Of a stretch of DNA of 64,000 nt, positions 1 through 7,715 are shown one piece after another. The position numbers and the translations under genes are program-made. This DNA is from CAZIQY01 sp964541605. GTDB taxonomy: Bacteria; Desulfobacterota; Syntrophia; Syntrophales; UBA2185. The notes beneath the pieces were generated by a model that did not search any database, was not told the origin of the DNA, and worked only from the letters and a program-made list of their open reading frames with translations. Positions within the stretch are counted from its first letter, which is position 1. Each line of letters starts with the position of its first letter. The DNA is taken from the NCBI GenBank assembly GCA_964541605.1, contig CAZIQY010000005.1:3054-67053 (forward strand), read 5' to 3'.

Positions 1-707
1 GTCCTGATCAATCCCATTTCCATATCCGATAATTTGCCGGGTTTGCTGAGGATCTCCGCGGGAACGGATATTTTGCCGATATCGTGTATAGCCCCGGCCA
101 TTCGGATGCCGTCTGTCAGATCCTTCGGAAGAACCATTTCCTTCGCAATGGCACATGCCAGCGTTGCCACCCGTTTTTGATGACCCGCCGTGTAAGGATC
201 TCTTGTTTCCACGGTCAGGGCAAGGGTCTGAATCGTAGCGCCCATGGCCTTTTGAAGATTTTCCATGGTGAGTCTCAGTTGCTCTTCAGCCTGACGGTTC
301 TCTTTCAGGATCCTTCTTTCTCTGAGCACCCGTTTGAGGCGAATGATTATTTCCTTGAGACCGACCGGTTTGTGTACAAAGTCGCTCGCACCGAAGTCCA
401 CTATGATATCTTCATAGCTGAAGTCATTAACAAACCCCGTCATTATGATCACATCGGTGTCATATTTTTCTTTGATGATTTTTGTCAGTTCTATGCCGTC
501 CATGAGGGGCATGTTGATGTCCGTGATGGCCACATCCACAAACTCCTTTTCCAGAATGGTCAAAGCTTCCCTGCCGTTGCCGGCGACGGAACACTGGTAT
601 CCTGTTAATTTCATGGCTTCATACAGACTGTCGCGGATGGATTTTTCGTCATCTACGATGAGAATATGAATCTGCTCGGTGTGTGTTTTCGTATCTGTCC
701 ATGCCAT
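1..707 (-). CDS. HD-GYP response regulator (5' part only)
   Basis: The gene runs off the left edge, so only about 235 N-terminal residues are visible. It opens with a CheY-like receiver (ILIVDDEKSIRD, then the phospho-acceptor region AITDINMPLMDG), followed by a short helical linker and the start of an HD-GYP domain (RDPYTAGHQKRV, then AIHDIGKISVPAE). HD-GYP proteins usually hydrolyse cyclic di-GMP, and here phosphorylation of the receiver probably controls that. The GYP motif lies outside the window, so activity cannot be judged. The ATG at 707 is chosen because GGAAGG lies about 7 bases upstream. No partner histidine kinase is visible. Confidence 0.9.
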   Translation of the reverse strand, partial: MAWTDTKTHTEQIHILIVDDEKSIRDSLYEAMKLTGYQCSVAGNGREALTILEKEFVDVAITDINMPLMDGIELTKIIKEKYDTDVIIMTGFVNDFSYEDIIVDFGASDFVHKPVGLKEIIIRLKRVLRERRILKENRQAEEQLRLTMENLQKAMGATIQTLALTVETRDPYTAGHQKRVATLACAIAKEMVLPKDLTDGIRMAGAIHDIGKISVPAEILSKPGKLSDMEMGLIR

Positions 708-775
708 TGTTCAACCTTCCGATGAGCTGTTGCCCCCTTTTTTTGACTGCGACAAGTGAACTGATCAGATAATAT

Positions 776-1216
776 TTACGGTTTTTCCGGTTCTGCAGCT
801 TTCAGGAGGTTGTCGGTGATTTTCTCGTGAATGAGTTGCGATGCCATATTGTTGCCGGACATTCCGATCCGGATGGACACCAGGGTTTGTGTCTGCGAGG
901 CATATTCAACGTTTATCTGGACTTTCTCATCCTGTACGATGGCGGTTATCGTACCCGCCGAAATTTTCTTTTTCTTCTCGATGCCGGTCGCTTTCATATC
1001 CGTCATGGTTTTTTCACAGACCTTCCAGACTTTATCGATGGAAAAGTTGTAATTTGAGGTTAAGTACCCGTCCGTAAAGATGAAATTACCCGATCGGATC
1101 CCCATGGTTCTGCCACCTACGGTAAAGGCTGTGTCGCAGCCTGAAATCAACAGAATACCAATGCACAATATGAGAATTCCCCGAAATATGTCTGACTTCA
1201 TTTTCTTTGTTTTCAT
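776..1216 (-). CDS. DUF3568-like lipoprotein
   Basis: A 146-residue exported protein. The N-terminus is basic (MKTKKMKSD), followed by a hydrophobic stretch and a lipobox (LLISGC), so it is probably lipid-anchored in the envelope. The mature part (FSIDKVWKVCEKTM, then a run of lysines, ending LLKAAEPEKP) resembles the small DUF3568-type lipoproteins of Deltaproteobacteria, whose function is unknown. The ATG at 1216 is preferred over one 11 codons upstream because AAGGAGG lies 9 bases before it. A minus-strand promoter at 1403-1431 could drive it through a leader of about 180 bases that carries the two repeats described separately. Confidence 0.8.
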   Translation of the reverse strand: MKTKKMKSDIFRGILILCIGILLISGCDTAFTVGGRTMGIRSGNFIFTDGYLTSNYNFSIDKVWKVCEKTMTDMKATGIEKKKKISAGTITAIVQDEKVQINVEYASQTQTLVSIRIGMSGNNMASQLIHEKITDNLLKAAEPEKP

Positions 1217-1286
1217 TGTTTTACCTACCTCCTTAAGGTAACTTGACATATACCCCCTTAAACTGTCAGGCCAGGATCACATCCCG

Positions 1287-1374
1287 CAAGCTCCCCTCGC
1301 GGGCGGGGAACTCGGTCTCTGCGCGGATTCCCTTCCTTCTGTCCTGCCAAGCTCCCCTCGCGGGCGGGGAACTC
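1287..1374 (-). CRISPR. Two-repeat CRISPR-like element without cas genes
   Basis: Two identical 27-base repeats (1287-1313 and 1348-1374) enclose one 34-base unique spacer. The period is 61 bases, the spacing typical of type I-E arrays. On the minus strand the repeat starts GAGTTCCCCGCC and ends GAGGGGAGCTTG, with CCCC and GGGG arms around a GC-rich loop, as in I-E repeats. A strong minus-strand promoter in AT-rich DNA sits just upstream in that orientation, like a leader. No cas genes are in the window. It could be an orphan or decayed mini-array, or merely a duplicated hairpin in the leader of the lipoprotein gene. Confidence 0.5.
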
Positions 1375-1402
1375 ATAAAGTCGAAAACCCAATATTTTAC
1401 TA

Positions 1403-1431
1403 AATATAGATGAATATCAAGTACCTGTCAA
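1403..1431 (-). promoter_or_regulatory. Sigma-70-type promoter, minus strand
   Basis: On the minus strand TTGACA (1431-1426) is followed after exactly 17 bases by TATATT (1408-1403), in AT-rich DNA. It points through the two 27-base repeats towards the lipoprotein gene that starts at 1216. Confidence 0.7.
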
Positions 1432-1455
1432 TGTGATTTAAAACAAACGGCTAAC

Positions 1456-2289
1456 TCATGTGAATTGATGATATGTGGCCTGGAGGACGGCCCAGAAACA
1501 GGATAAAATTGTCAGAAGGATGCAGCCCGTTGCGAAGATACGATGCATGGATGTTTCATTTTTATTTTCATGGTAGCCCATCAGGAAAGCCAGCCCAATG
1601 CCTGAAATGACGCCGCCGCCATGCGCCCAGTTGTTGATGCCCGGTATGAGCAGGCCAAAAATGACGATTCCGATGATCCATCCCATGGCCTGCTTGTAAA
1701 TGGCTTCTCCATAGAAACCCCCGCGGCTTTTCCCGTAGTAAAGAATGGCGCCGATGAGGCCGCAGATGCTTGCGGAAGCCCCGATGGTAAAGGGAATCCC
1801 CGCCAGAAAGGATAGAAAAAATCCCGCCACTCCCGTCAATGTGTAAATAACGATAAAACGGTTGAAACCGAATTCATGCAATACGAATGGTCCCAGTTGC
1901 CGGAGGGCCGCCATGTTGAAGAATAGATGGAGGATGCCGCCATGGAGAAAAGAGGCCGACACAAGCGTCCACCAGCGGCCGAACCCCGCGATCGGGATGG
2001 CGCCCGTCGCGCCCAAAAGGAAGAGACTCCTGTCGGAAGGCGATAGAAAGGTCAGGGGGTTTGCCGACAATCCCAATGAAGAAGGACTCAGAAAAATCGA
2101 GAATATGTAAAAACCGACATTGATATAGACGATGATTTTGACGATATCGACGAATCCTTTTGAAAACAGACCCCAAAGACGGTTCTTTAACAGGGAACCG
2201 GGTTTCGATAACCCGCAATAAGGACAGGTTGGTTCATCCGCACTGATGAGCTTGCGGCAGTTGGGGCAAAGCATGGAGTTCTTCTCCAT
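1456..2289 (-). CDS. Rhomboid intramembrane serine protease with N-terminal zinc ribbon
   Basis: About 277 residues. The N-terminus carries a zinc ribbon with two Cys pairs (CPNC and CPYC), followed by six or so membrane segments. Rhomboid landmarks are present: the SFLHGGILHLFFNM segment (the H...N region of TM2), the catalytic-serine loop TIGASASICGLIG, and the WAHGGGVISG segment that supplies the catalytic His. The family cleaves membrane proteins within the bilayer; the ribbon probably serves as a cytoplasmic binding module. An ATG at 2295 is in frame, but the second ATG (2289) has better spacing from AGAGG. It lies 15 bases downstream of the TraB-family gene on the same strand and is probably co-transcribed with it. 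Confidence 0.9.
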   Translation of the reverse strand: MEKNSMLCPNCRKLISADEPTCPYCGLSKPGSLLKNRLWGLFSKGFVDIVKIIVYINVGFYIFSIFLSPSSLGLSANPLTFLSPSDRSLFLLGATGAIPIAGFGRWWTLVSASFLHGGILHLFFNMAALRQLGPFVLHEFGFNRFIVIYTLTGVAGFFLSFLAGIPFTIGASASICGLIGAILYYGKSRGGFYGEAIYKQAMGWIIGIVIFGLLIPGINNWAHGGGVISGIGLAFLMGYHENKNETSMHRIFATGCILLTILSCFWAVLQATYHQFT

Positions 2290-2303
2290 AACCATAAACC
2301 TCT

Positions 2304-3524
2304 TTAAAAAAAACGCATCATGACGGGAATGGCGATAAACGTCCCGATGGATGTGGTCAGGTTGACAAAAGCAACGAGGAGCAAGATGCGCGTAATTTTG
2401 TTGCGAAAGAAACCACCGATGGTGGTGACGTCATCAGTCAGTTCAAGAAAGTCCTTCACCTGGGGTTTCCGGACGGTTGCCTCGGTGAGACCGGCGATCC
2501 AGCCGGCGGCAATCAGGGGATGCAGCGTGGTAATCGGTGCAGCGATGGCTGACGCCGCGATGGTGACGGGATGAGCCAGAAGGATCATGGCGCCGAGGGC
2601 GGAACATGTCGCCGTAATGATGGTCCACCATTTGATCATATTCATGCTTGCCTCAGATCCCGAATAAAAGAACCCGGCGATGAAAAGACCGAGGATCGCC
2701 CCCGAGAGCACCCAGCCCACAAGCTTCGACCAGAGGCTCGGCGGCGGGATCCGGTTGATCTCTTCCATATCAACGGCGTGACCCATGTTCTCGATAATGC
2801 CCGGTACATGTCCGGCGCCCACGACGGCGACAATCTTGTGTCCTGGGGCATGGGCGATGGAATGGGAAAGATATTGATCTCTTTCGTCTATCAGGATGGT
2901 TTTCAAATCCGGCAGCTTTTCTTCCATGGCTTGCAGAGCCAACTCCAGCATGTCATATTTTTTGAGTCTCTCTATATCTTCCTCCGTGATTTGGCCTGCG
3001 ATGAAGAGCGACAGAATCATCTCCGGAACGACCTTCATTCTGGTCAGGAAACCCATCTTCCGCCATGCCCGCAAAAGGGTGACGCGGATCTCCCTGTCGG
3101 CAAGGACAAGGTCTGCGCCTGCTTCTTCCGCCCTGTTAATGGCCCGGAGCATTTCCTCTCCGGGTCGAATATTGAATTTCCGGGCGATCTTTCTCTGAAA
3201 AGACACCATCAGCAACTGAGAAAGAAGGAGGGATGTTCGTTTCTCCCTGATGACTCTGACAATGTCCGTTTCCTGCCACTTGTCTTTTTGTCTGATGGCC
3301 TCATAGCGGGATGTGCAGAGTTCAACACAGACCACATCCGGTTTTTCTTCGTCGATCAGCCGTTCCACAAGATCGGCGCTTTCCTTGGAGACGTGGGCCG
3401 TTCCGATGAGGATGATGTCTCTGCCGTTCCATGTCAATCGGTGTACGTTTTCGTTTACCATGTCTTCCAAATCCCCGTCTGAATAGGAGGTATTTTTATG
3501 GTTATTCGGATCGGTTTGCGGCAT
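2304..3524 (-). CDS. TraB/PrgY-family membrane protein
   Basis: Member of the TraB (PrgY/GumN-related) family, named for shutdown of peptide pheromones in Enterococcus; its wider role is uncertain. Typical blocks are present: IILIGTAHVSKESADLV near the N-terminus, CVELCTSRYEAI, and VAVVGAGHVPGI, whose GTAH and GAGH motifs resemble metal-binding protease motifs. Several C-terminal membrane segments follow (AILGLFIAGFF, LLLVAFVNLTTSIGTF). The open frame extends upstream to 3713, but those extra 63 residues are lysine-rich, partly overlap a dispersed repeat and lack family character. The ATG at 3524, with GGGGAG 12 bases upstream, gives a normal length of about 406 residues. Confidence 0.82.
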   Translation of the reverse strand: MPQTDPNNHKNTSYSDGDLEDMVNENVHRLTWNGRDIILIGTAHVSKESADLVERLIDEEKPDVVCVELCTSRYEAIRQKDKWQETDIVRVIREKRTSLLLSQLLMVSFQRKIARKFNIRPGEEMLRAINRAEEAGADLVLADREIRVTLLRAWRKMGFLTRMKVVPEMILSLFIAGQITEEDIERLKKYDMLELALQAMEEKLPDLKTILIDERDQYLSHSIAHAPGHKIVAVVGAGHVPGIIENMGHAVDMEEINRIPPPSLWSKLVGWVLSGAILGLFIAGFFYSGSEASMNMIKWWTIITATCSALGAMILLAHPVTIAASAIAAPITTLHPLIAAGWIAGLTEATVRKPQVKDFLELTDDVTTIGGFFRNKITRILLLVAFVNLTTSIGTFIAIPVMMRFF

Positions 3525-3716
3525 GCGTGTTTTAAGCTCCCCAGAAGAATGTTCTTTCCGTGACAGGGCTGTCGAGATTTTCCCGTCATTAGCAGCATTC
3601 ACATTGGTTGTAAAGCCCTTCTTTCCTTTTGACTTGACATGCCATGTTATCTCGTTTATTTTTTCCGGGAGATTCCAATGACGATGAGCCGGCAAAAAGA
3701 CTGAGAAACCCATGTT

Positions 3717-3835
3717 TTGCCATTCCGGACTTTATCCGGAATCCATATACTCGTTGCTACTCCCGCGAAAGCGGGAGTCCAGTATTTTTCTCTGGATTCC
3801 CGGTGGAGCCTGCCCTCGAAAGTGCTTGTCGGGGG
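3717..3835. repeat. Dispersed intergenic repeat with nested hairpins
   Basis: Non-coding DNA with nested inverted repeats: ATTCCGGA and TCCGGAAT around 3723-3742, and TCCCGCGAAAGCGGGA near 3761-3776. It belongs in style to the ATTCC...GGAAT elements also seen near 7629 and around 36170-36256. It looks like a REP/MITE-type intergenic repeat and shows no coding content. Confidence 0.5.
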
Positions 3836-3915
3836 CGTGAATAACCATATGAGGTCAAATACGACTTTTTTCGAAGGCGTCAATTACCGAATACCATGGC
3901 ATTGATGAGGATCGT

Positions 3916-4599
3916 ATGGATATAAACAGGTGGGCTGAGAATCTGATAGAGGAAGTTTCCGAGAAGTGGGAGCATTCGGAAAAGAAATATGATTTCAGTG
4001 AACAGGGATTCCGTGTTTTTGATTCCCCCGTCTATCCGTGTCCCGACCTGATGGTAATCGGGCACTTCCCCGCTGTTGAAAACAAGCTATCCGCAGGGGA
4101 ATATGATTCTCCGCTTCCGGAAGTGCAGGAAAAACTTTATCATGATTCAAAAATTGAAAGGAAGATGAAATACCTGTTCGAAGGCGTCGACAGAGATGAG
4201 TGGCTGGAGAAGAGCGTCAAACTGAATCTCATTTTCTTCCGAAGCGAGGATGAAGCGCAGTGGGAAGGCATGGAGAAACGTGTGCGGGATGATCTGGAAA
4301 CGTTCTGCTTTATGAAGATGAACGACATTATCGATACCCTGAAGCCGAGGTACATCGTTACGGAAGGACTGAAGGTTTTTGATATCCTGATACGTTCCGT
4401 CCTGATGGGTTGTGATGATCCGGAAGTGAAGATAGGCGTCGGCGGCAGAAAGATCTACGCCAGGAGCCGCTATGGACACAGCCATATCATCGGTCTGGCG
4501 CATCTGACAAAGGATCGGTATAGCTATCCCGACTGGAATGACATCAAGAAGTATTTGAAAGCGGATTTAAAAGAACTGGAGCAAATGTGCCTCCATTAA
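3916..4599 (+). CDS. Unknown protein, possibly uracil-DNA-glycosylase fold
   Basis: A 227-residue soluble protein that I do not recognise with certainty. It begins with a charged helix, then a segment PDLMVIGHFPAVENKL that recalls the first motif of uracil-DNA-glycosylase-like proteins. Near the end is YGHSHIIGLAHLTKD, which sits where those families keep their second active-site motif. A central part (LKPRYIVTEGLKVFDILIR) fits an alpha/beta core. AGGATC lies 6 bases before the ATG. There is no signal peptide. The DUF1805 gene follows after 49 bases. The fold assignment is inference only; it may be an unrelated alpha/beta protein. Confidence 0.6.
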   Translation: MDINRWAENLIEEVSEKWEHSEKKYDFSEQGFRVFDSPVYPCPDLMVIGHFPAVENKLSAGEYDSPLPEVQEKLYHDSKIERKMKYLFEGVDRDEWLEKSVKLNLIFFRSEDEAQWEGMEKRVRDDLETFCFMKMNDIIDTLKPRYIVTEGLKVFDILIRSVLMGCDDPEVKIGVGGRKIYARSRYGHSHIIGLAHLTKDRYSYPDWNDIKKYLKADLKELEQMCLH

Positions 4600-4648
4600 A
4601 CATTTTCGAAGGCAAATTGCTTGCTGAAGGGAACGTAGAGATAAGATC

Positions 4649-4948
4649 ATGATGATTGAGAAGATTCAACTGAAGAATAAACAGGCGGAAGGCTTCGTTA
4701 TCCCTCTTGGTTCTCTCAATCTGGTGGGTGTGGTGACGGATGTCGGCCTCGCCGGCTGCGGGGCTTTTGATGTTTCGGCGCTGGAAAATTTCAATTATCC
4801 GGCAGTCAAGGTCAGATCGGAAAAGGGAGTTCCTGTTGCGACCATTGAAGATTTGCTTTTGGGTATTGTGAAGGAGGCAAATGCCGGGGCGGTGAAACTG
4901 GGTATTTGTGTCGGTATGACGGGCAGAGAAGCGCTTGAGAAGATGTAG
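4649..4948 (+). CDS. DUF1805 (YunC-like) protein
   Basis: A 99-residue soluble protein matching the DUF1805 family in length and pattern: an N-terminal strand region, then LVGVVTDVGLAGCGAFDVSALE, and a C-terminal VKLGICVGMTGREALEKM. The family has a small alpha/beta fold of unknown biochemical role and is common in archaea and anaerobes. It opens a plus-strand cluster with the C_GCAxxG_C_C gene 33 bases downstream and then sufC and sufB, which hints at a link to redox-active cysteine or iron-sulfur metabolism. Two adjacent ATGs (4649 and 4652) could serve as start. Confidence 0.85.
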   Translation: MMIEKIQLKNKQAEGFVIPLGSLNLVGVVTDVGLAGCGAFDVSALENFNYPAVKVRSEKGVPVATIEDLLLGIVKEANAGAVKLGICVGMTGREALEKM

Positions 4949-4981
4949 GATCGGAAAAATAAAAAAAGGAGGATTCTGAAC

Positions 4982-5521
4982 ATGACCAAGGAAGAGAAGA
5001 TTGAGGAGATCAGGCAGCGGGCGAGAAAGAATTTTTCACTGGGATACAACTGTGCGGAGTGCGTCACGGAAGCGGTTTTCAGCCTGGTCGATACGGGGAT
5101 GTCGCCGGATGTGAAGAAGCTGGCGACGGGATTCGGCGGCGGCGTCGGCCTCTACGGCGATACCTGCGGCGCCCTCATCGGTGCGGTCATGGCCGTGAGC
5201 GCCGTCCATGGGAGGACATCCCTTCCGGAAGGAGAAGCGAAGGAAGCCGCCATGAAAGGCAAGGAGCAATTGTATGGAAACCCGGGACTTTACCGGCTGT
5301 TCAATCAGATCCCGAATAGAATGAAAGCCAAATACGGAAAAACCATCTGCAGGGACCTGACCTCCCAGTGGCATGCAACCTGGTTGTGCCGCGATCATGC
5401 CCTTTTCTGCCGTGAAATCATTACGGATGTGGCAGGGATTGCGGCCGATATGATCCTTTCGGATAAGGAAGAACTCGCATCAAAACCGTTCGGCGACAAC
5501 GTGGAAAATCTGAAGGATTGA
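4982..5521 (+). CDS. C_GCAxxG_C_C family redox protein
   Basis: A 179-residue protein of the C_GCAxxG_C_C family, a group of probable redox or metal-binding proteins named after spaced cysteines. Visible landmarks are YNCAECVTEAV, the glycine-rich GFGGGVGLYGDTCGALIGAVMA, and C-terminal CRDLT and CRDHALFCREI cysteines. AAAGGAGG stands 11 bases upstream of the ATG. Next comes sufC, 27 bases after the stop, so it is probably in the same transcript as the Suf genes. The reaction is unknown; the context suggests an accessory role in iron-sulfur or thiol chemistry. Confidence 0.88.
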   Translation: MTKEEKIEEIRQRARKNFSLGYNCAECVTEAVFSLVDTGMSPDVKKLATGFGGGVGLYGDTCGALIGAVMAVSAVHGRTSLPEGEAKEAAMKGKEQLYGNPGLYRLFNQIPNRMKAKYGKTICRDLTSQWHATWLCRDHALFCREIITDVAGIAADMILSDKEELASKPFGDNVENLKD

Positions 5522-5548
5522 TGTTCTAAAGAATGACGGAGATACATC

Positions 5549-6304
5549 ATGTTAAGAATTGAAGATTTGCAGGTGAGGATCGGGGATCGGGAAGTCCTGA
5601 AACACATCGATCTTGAGATCAGGGAGGGTGAAACCCACATTCTCTTTGGTCCGAACGGCTCCGGGAAAACGACGTTATTGATGACCATTATGGGTTACCC
5701 GCAGTATGCCATCACGGCAGGCAAGATTTTCTTCAAGGGAGAAGACATCACTTATATGCCTATTTATGAACGGGCCAGGCTGGGTATCGGCATGTCTTTC
5801 CAGCGTCCCCCAACCATTCATGGCTTGAAGACGAAGCAGATGGTGCAGATATGCGCCAAAGGCGACATTGATGTGAATAAACTGGCGGCGAAGGTCAATT
5901 TTGAGGAATTCCTGGAGCGCGACATTAATGCCGGTTTTTCCGGGGGAGAAATCAAGCGTTCGGAGTTGCTGCAATTGATGGCCCAGAAGGCGGATCTTCT
6001 TCTTTTTGATGAGCCGGAATCGGGCGTCGATCTGGAAAACATTTCTCTCATCGGACAGTCCATCAGCAGTCTTCTTCAAAGGGATTTCCATGTGGAACCG
6101 GACAGAACGCAAAAGCAGATGCGCCAGGCGCGGACCCAGATGGGACTCATCATCACCCACACAGGGTTCATTCTGGATTATGTAACGGCCGATAAGGGGC
6201 AGGTACTTTATGAAGGCGTTTTGAGCTGCCGAAGCAACCCGCAGGAAATCTTCAGGTGTATAAAAGGAATGGGATACCAGGAGTGTGTGCGATGCACGAT
6301 TTAA
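5549..6304 (+). CDS. sufC: SufC-type Fe-S assembly ATPase
   Basis: ABC-type ATPase of the Suf iron-sulfur assembly scaffold, 251 residues. Walker A is GPNGSGKTTL (about residues 34-43), the ABC signature is FSGGEIKRSELLQ, Walker B LLLFDEPESGVD, and the switch histidine lies in ITHTGFILDYV. SufC hydrolyses ATP to remodel its SufB/SufD partner during cluster assembly in the cytoplasm. A segment rich in Arg and Gln (HVEPDRTQKQMRQARTQM) between Walker B and the switch His looks like a lineage-specific insertion. The gene overlaps sufB by 13 bases, so the two are translationally coupled. Confidence 0.92.
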   Translation: MLRIEDLQVRIGDREVLKHIDLEIREGETHILFGPNGSGKTTLLMTIMGYPQYAITAGKIFFKGEDITYMPIYERARLGIGMSFQRPPTIHGLKTKQMVQICAKGDIDVNKLAAKVNFEEFLERDINAGFSGGEIKRSELLQLMAQKADLLLFDEPESGVDLENISLIGQSISSLLQRDFHVEPDRTQKQMRQARTQMGLIITHTGFILDYVTADKGQVLYEGVLSCRSNPQEIFRCIKGMGYQECVRCTI

Positions 6305-7503
6305 ACGACAAAGCTGACCGGGCAAAGGAAAAAAAGGCCGTGCTGGGGCCGGATATCGATCTGGGGACATTTACGGACGAACCCGTACCCCACCCCTATA
6401 TGGAAGATCTGAGCAAGCTTGAAGAAGAAGACAAACAGAAGATCCTCCAGGCGGGCGTCGATGCCAGCGGGATCGGAAGATCGGGCACGTATCTGCAGAT
6501 GGATACGGCGGTTCTTCATGCCCATTCAAAGCATGAAGGCCTCGAGGTTATTCCCATCAAGCGGGCCTTGAAAGAATGCGACTGGATCAAAGACTATTAC
6601 TGGAAGCTGGTCTCCGTCGATGCGGACAAATACACGGCCCGGACCCATCTCAATCTGCATAACGGTTATGTCATCCGGGCCCTTCCGGGGAGCAAGGTCA
6701 TTTATCCGGTACAGGCCTGTCTGTATATTGACAAGGAGAATCTGAGCCAGTACGTCCACAACCTGATCATTGCCGAAGAAGATTCGGAGCTTCACATCAT
6801 CACGGGTTGTGCAACAGCCCCCCATATGAAAAGGGGCCTCCATGTCGACATATCGGAATTTTTCGTCAAGAAGAACGCCAAACTCAGCTTTACCATGATC
6901 CACAACTGGGCGGAGGACATGATGGTGAGGCCCCGCTCCGTGGGCATCGTGGAAGAGGGGGGGCTGTTTTTGAACAATTACATCTGCATGAAGCCGGTCA
7001 AGTCCCTTCAAATGTATCCCACCACACACCTGATAGGAAAAGGAGCGGTATCCCGATTCTACAGCCTTCTTGTGGGAAGCGCAGGTTCCGAACTGGACGT
7101 AGGAGGCCGGATTTTCCTGAAGGAGGAGAATACAAGAGCGGAGATCATCGCCCGGGCCATCAGCAACGGTGGACGAATTATTTCCCGGGGCGATCTGATC
7201 GGTGAAAAGCCCGGAGTGAAGGCCCATCTGGAATGCCGGGGCCTTCTTCTCAGAGGGGGTCTCATTCATGCCATTCCGGAACTGCAGGGCAAGGTGGAGG
7301 GGGTGGAGATGTCTCACGAAGCGGCCGTCGGCAAGATCGCCCAGGAGGAGATCCTCTATCTCATGGCGCGGGGGCTCACGGAAGATGAAGCCACCGCCAC
7401 CATCGTCCGGGGATTCCTCAGTGTCGATATTCCCGGTCTTCCTCCGCAGTTAAAGGCGGAGATCGACCGTGCCGTTGACATGAGCGAAAAAGACCTGATG
7501 TAA
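6292..7503 (+). CDS. sufB: SufB/SufD-family Fe-S scaffold protein
   Basis: A 403-residue SufB/SufD-family protein with the beta-helix core (for example VIYPVQACLYIDKEN, GCATAPHMKRGLHVDISEFF) and the conserved C-terminal region MSHEAAVGKIAQEEILYLMARG. With SufC it would form a minimal two-component (SmsCB-like) scaffold: no SufD, SufE, SufS or SufU is adjacent, as in many anaerobes and archaea. The ATG at 6292 is used because AGGAG lies 8 bases upstream and it fits sufC overlap; a frame extension to 6256 sits inside sufC. The stop is followed by a GC-rich inverted repeat. Confidence 0.9.
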   Translation: MHDLNDKADRAKEKKAVLGPDIDLGTFTDEPVPHPYMEDLSKLEEEDKQKILQAGVDASGIGRSGTYLQMDTAVLHAHSKHEGLEVIPIKRALKECDWIKDYYWKLVSVDADKYTARTHLNLHNGYVIRALPGSKVIYPVQACLYIDKENLSQYVHNLIIAEEDSELHIITGCATAPHMKRGLHVDISEFFVKKNAKLSFTMIHNWAEDMMVRPRSVGIVEEGGLFLNNYICMKPVKSLQMYPTTHLIGKGAVSRFYSLLVGSAGSELDVGGRIFLKEENTRAEIIARAISNGGRIISRGDLIGEKPGVKAHLECRGLLLRGGLIHAIPELQGKVEGVEMSHEAAVGKIAQEEILYLMARGLTEDEATATIVRGFLSVDIPGLPPQLKAEIDRAVDMSEKDLM

Positions 7504-7558
7504 ATTTTCAGGTTCTTTCTCAAACTGAGCGGGTAAATAATATTCCCCTCCCCTCAAT

Positions 7559-7579
7559 CCCCTCCCGTCAAGGGAGGGG
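7559..7579. terminator. GC-rich inverted repeat after sufB
   Basis: CCCCTCCC and GGGAGGGG form a perfect 8-base stem with a 5-base loop, 56 bases after the sufB stop. There is no clear T tract, so it is either a weak terminator or part of a dispersed repeat. Confidence 0.45.
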
Positions 7580-7628
7580 AACGTTACCCACTTGATGTGA
7601 GAAAGAGCCAATTTTTTTAAACTATTAA

Positions 7629-7662
7629 GATTCCTCGTCACTGTCGCTCCTCGGAATGACAC
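7629..7662. repeat. Copy of an ATTCC...GGAAT-type intergenic repeat
   Basis: The segment GATTCCTCGTCACTG...TCCTCGGAATGACAC has ends like those of the dispersed repeats near 3717 and 36170-36256. It lies just before the DUF362 gene and contributes a spurious upstream reading frame. Confidence 0.35.
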
Positions 7663-7715
7663 AACTTGGATGTATGGATAAGGTGTCGAGTCATCGTGAT
7701 TGTGAAGGAAACCGG

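Noticed and set aside
2571..3482. A 303-residue plus-strand frame
   Set aside because: It is antisense to the TraB-family gene and has no recognisable domain.
3525..3713. N-terminal 63 residues of the TraB-family frame
   Set aside because: They are Lys-rich, lack family similarity and run up to repeat DNA; the ATG at 3524 fits better.
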